Assembly: GCA_903874575.1 (NCBI GenBank)
Contig: CAIQSZ010000456.1
Coordinates: forward strand, 1-5,196
Reading direction: 5' to 3'
Source of the DNA: an uncultured Elusimicrobia bacterium
Lineage (GTDB): Bacteria > Elusimicrobiota > Elusimicrobia > UBA1565 > UBA9628
Length of the DNA stretch: 5,196 nt
In this document: positions 1 to 4,550 of the stretch, in pieces
How the letters are laid out: each line of letters starts with the position of its first letter
How positions within the stretch are numbered: position 1 is the first letter of the stretch
Notes under the pieces: generated by a model
Told to the model about the DNA's origin: nothing
The model's input: only the letters and a program-made list of their open reading frames with translations
Databases searched by the model: none
Position numbers and translations under genes: made by a program

Positions 1-39
1 CTCATCAGAGGAAAGAACAATCGACGGTGCAGTTCTCAT

Positions 40-60
40 GTCGAGAGAATAGCTCTCGAC
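40..60. promoter_or_regulatory. Perfect 8-bp inverted repeat (hairpin or operator) upstream of the nuclease gene
   Basis: The arms GTCGAGAG and CTCTCGAC flank a 5-nt loop (AATAG) and pair perfectly. No T-run follows on either strand, so it is not a standard intrinsic terminator. It ends just before a GAGG Shine-Dalgarno-like site (61-64) and an ATG at 69. That position would suit an operator for a dimeric repressor or a 5'-UTR hairpin affecting translation of the downstream nuclease frame. The function is inferred; only the symmetry is seen. The rest of 1-125 holds no gene I can support. Confidence 0.35.
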
Positions 61-125
61 GAGGTATTATGTCAAGTTATTTATGAGACACTACACTAGC
101 CGATAATTTCCTAAGCCCGAGTCAG

Positions 126-677
126 TTGGATGGAGCCATTCAAGAAGGCCTCGCTGGAGATATCTTCGGTTCGGCAACGCCAAAGCCAAAGAGCACAGGG
201 GTAGGCCGCATATTAGATGCTGAGCTGGCGCGGCTGACACCATTTGAATTTGAGGCGCTTTCCGCGATTCTTCTCGCTGGGCGATTTGAAAAGGTTCTCC
301 TAACTCCGAAAAGTGGAGATCGTGGCGTTGACGTCATAGGCGTATCTGCGAAGGAGATCGCGCTAATTCAGTGCAAGCATCGTCTCACGGAGGCGGACGC
401 GAACGCGGAAGATGCAATTGAAGAGCTAATCGATGGGCAGGACTATTATCGTGAGAACCTAATCCCGAAAAAGCTTAAGTCCCTGCCAATTCGGCTGATC
501 ATTGTACTATCCGGTAAAGCCGATAAATCTAGCCAGGCCGAAGCGAAGCGGGCAGCAATTGAGCTTCTTGATCATTCCGTTGTTGTGAAGCTGTTGAGCA
601 AGGCGCCTATTACGCCTGTTGATCTGCAAGAAATGGAAAGGACGCGGGTCCAAGACCTGCGTGAAATATTTTCATGA
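126..677 (+). CDS. Mrr-type restriction endonuclease-like protein (PD-(D/E)xK), possibly 5'-truncated
   Basis: This is a small protein whose core matches the Mrr_cat type of PD-(D/E)xK nuclease. Members of that family cleave DNA, often modified DNA, in the cytoplasm as part of restriction or defence. Visible elements in order are the helix motif LTPFEFEAL (residues 37-45) with E43, the strand-turn GDRGVDVIG (64-72) with the metal-binding D69, and IQCKH (81-85) with the QxK signature Q82/K84. An alpha/beta stretch with PIRLIIVLSG near residues 121-130 follows. Residues 1-30 are low in recognisable structure, and no target-recognition domain is present, so specificity would have to come from elsewhere. 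The TTG start at 126 has no convincing Shine-Dalgarno. The same frame continues upstream to a TGA at 84-86, and before that lies an ATG at 69 preceded by GAGG. The natural start may therefore be 69, with a nonsense mutation at codon 6. The gene is more AT-rich than the recombinases. It converges on the membrane-protein gene with 21 bp between stops. The family call is fairly sure; activity is not. Confidence 0.8.
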   Translation: MDGAIQEGLAGDIFGSATPKPKSTGVGRILDAELARLTPFEFEALSAILLAGRFEKVLLTPKSGDRGVDVIGVSAKEIALIQCKHRLTEADANAEDAIEELIDGQDYYRENLIPKKLKSLPIRLIIVLSGKADKSSQAEAKRAAIELLDHSVVVKLLSKAPITPVDLQEMERTRVQDLREIFS

Positions 678-698
678 GTGTCGTTGGAAATTCCTTAT

Positions 699-1115
699 TC
701 AACCGCAGGTAGCCCGCAGGGCCGACTCTAGCAATCCCAACAAGTGTGTTTCCATGTGCGCCATGCGCCAGAAACCAGTGGCTCCCTGTACGAGCAGAAT
801 TTGAACGGCAAACGCCGCCAGGAAGCCCACGGCAAACGGAACGCGATGGACGATGGGCCACGCGATCTTCTCGGCGAGCCAATAGGCCGCATCGTCCAAG
901 GCGAGATAGAGCCTCACGCCGATCATGATGAGTATCAATTGCAAGTGGGTCAGGATGCCGAAGGTCAGGAGCCACGACAGCACAAGCTCTCGGCCCAGGT
1001 GCGCGAGCCCGGCTTTGGTGATGTAGCCGAAGTGGACGGCGACGAGCGTCCAGACAATCAGCCTCGCCAGTGCTCGCCAGTCCCACTCACGAAGCCAGCG
1101 TAGGGAATTATTCAT
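699..1115 (-). CDS. Small polytopic membrane protein coupled to the upstream recombinase
   Basis: I do not recognise this 138-aa protein. It is strongly hydrophobic, with likely membrane segments at about residues 15-32, 43-72 (long enough for one extended or two closely packed helices) and 92-113. Arg/Trp-rich residues precede the first segment (LRWLREWDWR). It has no signal peptide cleavage site and no catalytic motif I can name. The ATG is chosen because an ideal AGGAGG lies five bases upstream. That Shine-Dalgarno overlaps the stop codon of the recombinase gene just before it on the same strand, so the two genes almost certainly share an mRNA and are translationally coupled. Its job may therefore concern the mobile element, but this is inference. 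Longer frames on either strand over the same DNA lack such a ribosome site and look like shadows. Confidence 0.75.
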   Translation of the reverse strand: MNNSLRWLREWDWRALARLIVWTLVAVHFGYITKAGLAHLGRELVLSWLLTFGILTHLQLILIMIGVRLYLALDDAAYWLAEKIAWPIVHRVPFAVGFLAAFAVQILLVQGATGFWRMAHMETHLLGLLESALRATCG

Positions 1116-1120
1116 GGGCT

Positions 1121-1126
1121 CCTCCT
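1121..1126 (-). promoter_or_regulatory. Strong Shine-Dalgarno overlapping the recombinase stop codon
   Basis: On the minus strand AGGAGG lies five bases before the membrane-protein ATG. Its first two bases are the last two of the recombinase TAG stop. Terminating ribosomes would sit on the initiation region, which indicates translational coupling and fixes the start of the membrane protein. Confidence 0.8.
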
Positions 1127-2090
1127 ACCGCACCAGCACCCGGCGCTTGCTGCCGGGTACCATGCCCATTCGATCTATCGGGCTGAAACGCTGGTGCTGG
1201 AGGACCACGTCCCGATTCGCCAAGCCGACGTAGACCTTGACCATTTCGAGCGTCGAGTGCCCGAGGATATGCTGAAGGCTGAACGCGTCGCCGCCGTTCA
1301 TGATGTATTGCGTGGCGAAGGTGTGCCGTAGGGTATGGGGCGAGACGCGGACTCCTTGGATGCCGACTTTCTCACCCAGGAGCTTGAAGGCGCGATCGAC
1401 CCAGCGGCGGCATAGGCGGTCGCCGTATTGATTGACGAAGAGAAGGTCTTGGCCGGGAATCTTGCCGCGCCGCAGGACGTAGTTCCAGAGAGCCTGCTTG
1501 GAAGTCGTCCCGAAGGGGACCTCGCGCTCCTTGTTGCCCTTGCCCATCACGCGCAGGGCATTACCCTCGAAGTTGATCCGGTCCGTCCGCAGGCTCAAGA
1601 CCTCCGCGAGCCGTAAGCCGGAATCCATGATCAACACCATGATGGTCCAGAGGCGCTGTCCGATGAATCGTTTTTGATTCGGCGCGGACAACAGCAGACG
1701 CGCTTGGTCGAGCGAGAGCGGATGGATCAGCTTATGCTCCATGCGCGGCTTCTCCACGAGCAAGAAGGGGCTCTGCGGTATCAGCTGCTCGCGGGCGAGG
1801 AAGCCAAAGAAGCAGCGCAGCGCGCCGTAGGTCCGCGCGATGGTGCCCGAGCTGTTGCGGCTTCGCAGTTCATCCAGGTAGAGCCGGATTAAGTCCGGCG
1901 TGACCTCGCGGATGAGTGCGACCTCCTGCGCTTCGAGGAAGCGGCTGAACAGCTCTAGAATCTGAGCGTACCAGCCGCAGGTGAGCGGCGAGAGGTTCTG
2001 CGCCCTGCAGCGAAGGCGGAAGGCCTCCGAGGCACGGCTGAAGGTGACTTCGGACGTTGCGGCAGCGCCGAACTTGACGATTTTTCCCAT
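1125..2090 (-). CDS. Tyrosine recombinase / phage-type integrase (left copy)
   Basis: A 321-aa site-specific recombinase of the XerC/D-like integrase group, which cuts and rejoins DNA through a 3'-phosphotyrosine intermediate. The N-terminal SAM-like core-binding domain spans about residues 18-104 (NLSPLT at 32-37, RTYGALRCFF at 86-95). The catalytic domain spans about 122-300. The full active-site set is visible: R160 in SGLRLAEVL, K184 in GKGNKER, H252 and R255 in HTLRH, H278 in LGHS, and nucleophile Y287 in VYVGL. Length is normal for the family and nothing is missing. The gene lies 45 bp beyond the T-run of the tRNA terminator, on the same strand as the tRNA and on its 3' side, the usual place for an island integrase. 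GGGGG four bases before the ATG may serve as Shine-Dalgarno. No clear promoter is seen between the terminator and the ATG. It is followed with tight spacing by the membrane-protein gene. It is a paralogue of the recombinase at 2378-3343. Confidence 0.95.
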   Translation of the reverse strand: MGKIVKFGAAATSEVTFSRASEAFRLRCRAQNLSPLTCGWYAQILELFSRFLEAQEVALIREVTPDLIRLYLDELRSRNSSGTIARTYGALRCFFGFLAREQLIPQSPFLLVEKPRMEHKLIHPLSLDQARLLLSAPNQKRFIGQRLWTIMVLIMDSGLRLAEVLSLRTDRINFEGNALRVMGKGNKEREVPFGTTSKQALWNYVLRRGKIPGQDLLFVNQYGDRLCRRWVDRAFKLLGEKVGIQGVRVSPHTLRHTFATQYIMNGGDAFSLQHILGHSTLEMVKVYVGLANRDVVLQHQRFSPIDRMGMVPGSKRRVLVR

Positions 2091-2100
2091 TTAGCCCCCG

Positions 2101-2111
2101 GACTAACCTTG
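2101..2111 (-). repeat. CAAGGTTAGTC element upstream of the left recombinase
   Basis: Ten bases before the left recombinase ATG the minus strand reads CAAGGTTAGTC. A copy differing at one base (CAAGGTTAGCC) lies upstream of the right recombinase at 2350-2360. The first eight bases also occur in the complement of the tRNA anticodon arm (2230-2237). It could be a recombinase arm-binding site, an autoregulatory operator or a remnant of common ancestry. The match is short, so chance is not excluded. Confidence 0.35.
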
Positions 2112-2135
2112 GGGCCTTGGAGTCTTTTGGACAAC

Positions 2136-2164
2136 AAAAAACCAGGGCCCTTTTTGGGCCCTGG
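2136..2164 (-). terminator. Intrinsic terminator of the initiator tRNA gene
   Basis: On the minus strand a perfect 9-bp stem (CCAGGGCCC / GGGCCCTGG) closes an AAAAA loop and is followed at once by six T residues. This is a textbook rho-independent terminator 32 bp after the encoded CCA of the tRNA. It separates the tRNA from the left recombinase gene, so that gene needs either its own promoter or readthrough. Confidence 0.92.
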
Positions 2165-2170
2165 CTAGTT

Positions 2171-2187
2171 GTTTCTCGTCGAGAAAC
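2171..2187. repeat. Perfect 7-bp inverted repeat in the tRNA 3' trailer
   Basis: GTTTCTC and GAGAAAC are exact inverted copies around a 3-bp centre, nine bases beyond the CCA end of the tRNA and before the terminator. It may be a processing hairpin in the tRNA precursor, or a protein-binding dyad between the tRNA and the recombinase. The 3-bp spacer is shorter than the 6-8 bp crossover regions usual for tyrosine recombinases, so it is not a clear core site. Confidence 0.45.
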
Positions 2188-2196
2188 GCCGCGAAA

Positions 2197-2273
2197 TGGT
2201 TGCGGGGGCTGGATTTGAACCAGCGACCTCAAGGTTATGAGCCTTGCGAGCTACCGGGCTGCTCTACCCCGCA
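2197..2273 (-). tRNA. Initiator tRNA-Met (anticodon CAT), CCA encoded
   Basis: The minus strand folds into a complete 77-nt cloverleaf. It has an acceptor stem TGCGGGG/CCCCGCA, a D stem GAGC/GCTC, an anticodon stem CAAGG/CCTTG with loop CTCATAA (anticodon CAT at 2237-2239), a 5-nt variable loop AGGTC, a T arm GCTGG-TTCAAAT-CCAGC, discriminator A and encoded CCA. The purine-pyrimidine pair A11-U24 and the overall D-arm pattern mark it as the initiator rather than an elongator Met tRNA. Two details are noteworthy. Position 1-72 is a weak U-A pair rather than the C-A mismatch of E. coli. The usual three G-C pairs at the base of the anticodon stem appear as A29-U41, G30-C40, G31-C39. The gene has its own promoter and terminator and is flanked on both sides by recombinase genes pointing away from it. 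Confidence 0.96.
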
Positions 2274-2278
2274 CAAGA

Positions 2279-2307
2279 AGGATAGCATGCGCGGGCCGGG
2301 AAAGCAA
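2279..2307 (-). promoter_or_regulatory. Sigma70-like promoter of the initiator tRNA
   Basis: On the minus strand TTGCTT (2302-2307) and TATCCT (2279-2284) are separated by exactly 17 bp. The mature tRNA begins five bases after the -10 box, leaving a minimal 5' leader. Spacing and location make this the most convincing promoter in the window. It may also supply the left recombinase by readthrough of the terminator. Confidence 0.75.
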
Positions 2308-2339
2308 GGCTTCGAGGGAGAATTGATTTAGCGGGTGTC

Positions 2340-2351
2340 TGCGAGTTCGCA
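2340..2351. repeat. Short inverted repeat TGCGA-GT-TCGCA upstream of the right recombinase
   Basis: A perfect 5-bp dyad with a 2-bp centre lies 26 bp before the right recombinase ATG and overlaps the start of the CAAGGTTAGCC element. It could be part of an operator or recombinase-binding region. It is short enough to arise by chance in this composition. Confidence 0.25.
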
Positions 2352-2360
2352 AGGTTAGCC
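2350..2360 (+). repeat. CAAGGTTAGCC element upstream of the right recombinase
   Basis: This element matches CAAGGTTAGTC upstream of the left recombinase (2101-2111, minus strand) at 10 of 11 bases. Both copies are oriented toward their recombinase, ending 17 bp and 10 bp before the respective ATGs. It is reported as a possible shared regulatory or recombination site. Confidence 0.35.
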
Positions 2361-2377
2361 AAAAATCGGAGGTTAAC

Positions 2378-3343
2378 ATGCGCAGACTATGGACGGACGT
2401 TCAAGGGTCGCAAGCGGTCAATTACGAGCAGGCCAGGGACCTCTTTTCCCTGCGGTGCCGTTCGCGCAATCTCTCGCCGCTGACCTTGGGATGGTACAAG
2501 GTCGTCCTAGGAGGCTTCATGCGGTACCTGGAGTCGACCGGCGGCCCAACGCCGCGCGAGACTACGCCGAACCACTTCCGCGCTTATCTGGACCAACTCC
2601 GCGAGCGCGGGATATCATCCCAGACCATCGATCGGACCTACGGTGGCTTGCGGTGCTTCTTCCGCTACATGGCGCAGGAGCGGCTCATCCCGCAGAATCC
2701 CGTGACTTTAGTTGAGAAGCCGAAGAAGAGCCAGGTCCTCATCCGTCCGCTCGACATGGATCAAGTGCGCCTGCTGCTCGCTCAACCAAAGACCAAGACC
2801 TATGTCGGACTTCGCAATTGGGTCATGATGCTGCTTATGCTCGACACGGGATTGCGTGTAAGCGAGGTGCTTGGCCTGCTTCGAGGAAACATCGATTGGC
2901 AGGCGAGCCGACTCATCGTCCGCGGCAAGGGGGACAAGGAGCGGGCGGTGCCGTTCGGAACCGGAGTGAAGAAAGCTCTTTGGGATTACGCCCAACGTCG
3001 CGGCGATATCGCCGGCCAGGACATCTTCTTCCTGGATCAGTACGGCGGCAAGATCTGTGCCCGGCACATTCAGATCACGCTCAGACGCTATGGTGTGAAG
3101 GCCGGAATCCAGGGCGTCCGCGTCTCGCCTCACACCCTACGCCATACTTTCGCGACGCAGTACATTCTAAACGGAGGGGACGCTTTCAGCCTGCAACAGA
3201 TTCTCGGGCACTCGACTTTGGAGATGGTGAAGGTCTACGTGCGCCTGGCGAATCGTGACGTAGCTTTACAACACCGGAAGTATTCGCCGATCGATCAGAT
3301 GGGGGCCGTCCCGGGGAAATCCGGCCGGGTTCTGTTTCGTTAA
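2378..3343 (+). CDS. Tyrosine recombinase / phage-type integrase (right copy)
   Basis: The second 321-aa tyrosine recombinase reads away from the tRNA on the opposite strand to the first. The core-binding domain spans about residues 17-104 (NLSPLT at 31-36, RTYGGLRCFF at 86-95). The catalytic domain carries R160 (TGLRVSEVL), K184 (GKGDKER), H252 and R255 (HTLRH), H278 (LGHS) and Y287 (VYVRL), so all catalytic residues are intact and sit at the same numbers as in the left copy. Over residues 243-313 the two proteins differ at only nine positions, and both end in an SPID-x-MG-x-VPG tail. The N-terminal 20 residues are unrelated. Synonymous codons differ widely, so this is not a recent duplication. 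The ATG is supported by GGAGG five bases upstream. No convincing -35/-10 pair is visible. The gene ends 12 bp from the convergent pentapeptide gene, with no terminator between them. It may belong to a second element at the same tRNA or act jointly with the left copy. Confidence 0.95.
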   Translation: MRRLWTDVQGSQAVNYEQARDLFSLRCRSRNLSPLTLGWYKVVLGGFMRYLESTGGPTPRETTPNHFRAYLDQLRERGISSQTIDRTYGGLRCFFRYMAQERLIPQNPVTLVEKPKKSQVLIRPLDMDQVRLLLAQPKTKTYVGLRNWVMMLLMLDTGLRVSEVLGLLRGNIDWQASRLIVRGKGDKERAVPFGTGVKKALWDYAQRRGDIAGQDIFFLDQYGGKICARHIQITLRRYGVKAGIQGVRVSPHTLRHTFATQYILNGGDAFSLQQILGHSTLEMVKVYVRLANRDVALQHRKYSPIDQMGAVPGKSGRVLFR

Positions 3344-3355
3344 AGGTCGTGATCG

Positions 3356-4378
3356 CTATCTTCTTGAGAGATACCGATTGGCCCATAGCGTAATGAATAA
3401 TGCATTTAACGTTAAACCAGCGAAGGATGTCATCACGTATAGGATCTCCAAAAACCACGGATACTGCGCGACCGCATCGCTTGACGCGCCAAAGGTAAAG
3501 AAAGCTCCCGCAGCAATCAAGATTGCTTTCGAAATGGGCGCCTGTGTTAAGAATGCAATCGAAGAAGCTGCGATTACTAAACACATTCCCAGGAGGAGCC
3601 GAAGCGGTGAAGTGCCATATCCTGAAAACCAATCGGCTAAGTAAGAGACAGCTTTCTTGCTTGAAGACGGCTTGCCGTAAGTCCGCTCGGCCCGCTTTGA
3701 TCGGATGTGCATCGCATCGGAAAGCTCGTCCGCGCCTCCAGCCGCATAGCCGCGACTAACGCCGAGATAGAAATCGGCAAGAATCCCGGGTTCCATGAAA
3801 CATCGTGCGCCAGAAGCCAGAGTCGTGGGCGGGTCGGAGATTCTTGTGCCAGAACTTAGAGCGCAATCGCTAAAGGCCGCATCGGAAAATCGGCATCCAC
3901 GGAAAACCGTGTTTTCGAACCGGCAATTGCTAAAGGACGCCTTGTCGAATTCACAATTGTCGAACTCGACATGCGCAAAGCTCCCTGCAAAGAAATACGA
4001 AAAAAAGAATCGACAGTTCGTGAACTTCGCTCTTTGTAGGTAATTGTGTGTAAAATCGCATTGAAAGAAATTGGCTCCGGTAATTGTCGCTTGAAATTGA
4101 GCATAGGAGAAATCGATCCCGACGAAGATATCTTGATCAGTGGGGAAGCCACACCCTTCATTGAAAGGATAGCCCTTAAGATCATTCTTGCCCTCGAGCA
4201 TCGGCAATTCGCCCCGTTCGAAAGCTAGAGCAAGGAAGTCTTTGCCGGCTCCCCGCTCGATCGCCGCTTGAACCAATCCTTTTTGGCGAGCGTTCTCCCT
4301 CTTGTTCCACCGCTCAAGATATCGGGCAGCATCATCTCGGCGGTATCCGGGCAGAAAATAGGAATCTGAAAAAGGCAT
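3356..4378 (-). CDS. Pentapeptide-repeat protein with C-terminal two-helix channel-like membrane domain
   Basis: This 340-aa protein has three parts. Residues 1-80 form a charged, mostly helical head (DDAARYLERWNKREN). Residues about 85-174 are pentapeptide repeats: Phe or Leu recurs every fifth residue from F104 to L174 without interruption, after a first set F85, F90, F95 and a one-residue phase slip. This predicts a right-handed beta-helix solenoid. Cysteines recur every ten residues (142, 152, 162, 172) in N/G/D-C-x-F/L pentads. After a linker, two membrane helices (about 260-278 and 308-334) enclose a re-entrant-like stretch (AGAFFTFGASSDA), resembling the two-TM ion-channel fold (Ion_trans_2). 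The expected TxGYG filter is absent. The start is supported by GGGAG seven bases before the ATG. TATACT at 4404-4409 may be a -10 box. The gene is AT-richer than its neighbours and divergent from the right-end gene. Its role is unknown; membrane effector or channel are possibilities. Confidence 0.85.
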   Translation of the reverse strand: MPFSDSYFLPGYRRDDAARYLERWNKRENARQKGLVQAAIERGAGKDFLALAFERGELPMLEGKNDLKGYPFNEGCGFPTDQDIFVGIDFSYAQFQATITGANFFQCDFTHNYLQRAKFTNCRFFFSYFFAGSFAHVEFDNCEFDKASFSNCRFENTVFRGCRFSDAAFSDCALSSGTRISDPPTTLASGARCFMEPGILADFYLGVSRGYAAGGADELSDAMHIRSKRAERTYGKPSSSKKAVSYLADWFSGYGTSPLRLLLGMCLVIAASSIAFLTQAPISKAILIAAGAFFTFGASSDAVAQYPWFLEILYVMTSFAGLTLNALFITLWANRYLSRR

Positions 4379-4403
4379 CTTTGGGCTCCCACGCTTCGTG
4401 TAA

Positions 4404-4409
4404 AGTATA
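4404..4409 (-). promoter_or_regulatory. Candidate -10 box (TATACT) of the pentapeptide-repeat gene
   Basis: The minus strand reads TATACT 25 bp before the ATG, inside an AT-rich patch of the divergent intergenic region 4379-4550. No good -35 hexamer lies 16-18 bp upstream, so the call is weak. The rest of this gap shows no gene; TATCCTATACA near 4479-4489 is an equally weak -10 candidate for the divergent gene. Confidence 0.25.
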
Positions 4410-4550
4410 TAAATCGGTTTCGACGGTCCGGCGAATTAAAACCCTCCGCCCCGCATGGGCTCTGCTCGTAAGTTTTGGTATCCTATACACATCCGCCGCT
4501 AATCAGCACCGTCGCACGCGTGCTTCCCTTCCGGCCGACAGACGATATCC

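Noticed and set aside
84..86. TGA in the nuclease frame as a selenocysteine or other recoded codon
   Set aside because: It lies at codon 6 before any conserved domain, and no recoding hairpin with the right spacing is evident. A nonsense mutation or a later start is simpler.
1..99. Open frame from the window edge to TAG at 97-99, possible 3' end of an upstream gene
   Set aside because: Thirty-two open codons in this composition are expected by chance, other frames here are also open for a while, and the stretch has no recognisable motif and contains a hairpin.
610..1086. 158-aa minus-strand frame overlapping the membrane protein
   Set aside because: Its product is Arg/Ala/His-rich without domains, it runs into the nuclease gene, and it has no ribosome site comparable with the AGGAGG of the membrane protein in the other frame.
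744..1103. Plus-strand frames opposite the membrane-protein gene
   Set aside because: They are shadow frames, low in hydrophobic order and rich in Arg/Gln/Asp, lying antisense to a gene with strong start evidence.
1870..2232. 120-aa minus-strand frame running across the tRNA, terminator and recombinase start
   Set aside because: It overlaps the tRNA and a perfect terminator, and its product has no recognisable domain.
2197..2273. tRNA 3' end as an attachment site with a second copy in the window
   Set aside because: I found no repeat of the 3' half of the tRNA elsewhere in the 5.2 kb. If attachment repeats exist, they lie outside the window.
1125..3343. Recombinase-in-trio (RIT) element
   Set aside because: Those carry three consecutive co-oriented recombinases of different types. 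Here there are only two, divergent and closely similar, with a tRNA between them.
3343..3356. Terminator between the convergent right recombinase and pentapeptide genes
   Set aside because: Only 12 bp separate the stops, and no stem with a T-run is visible there.
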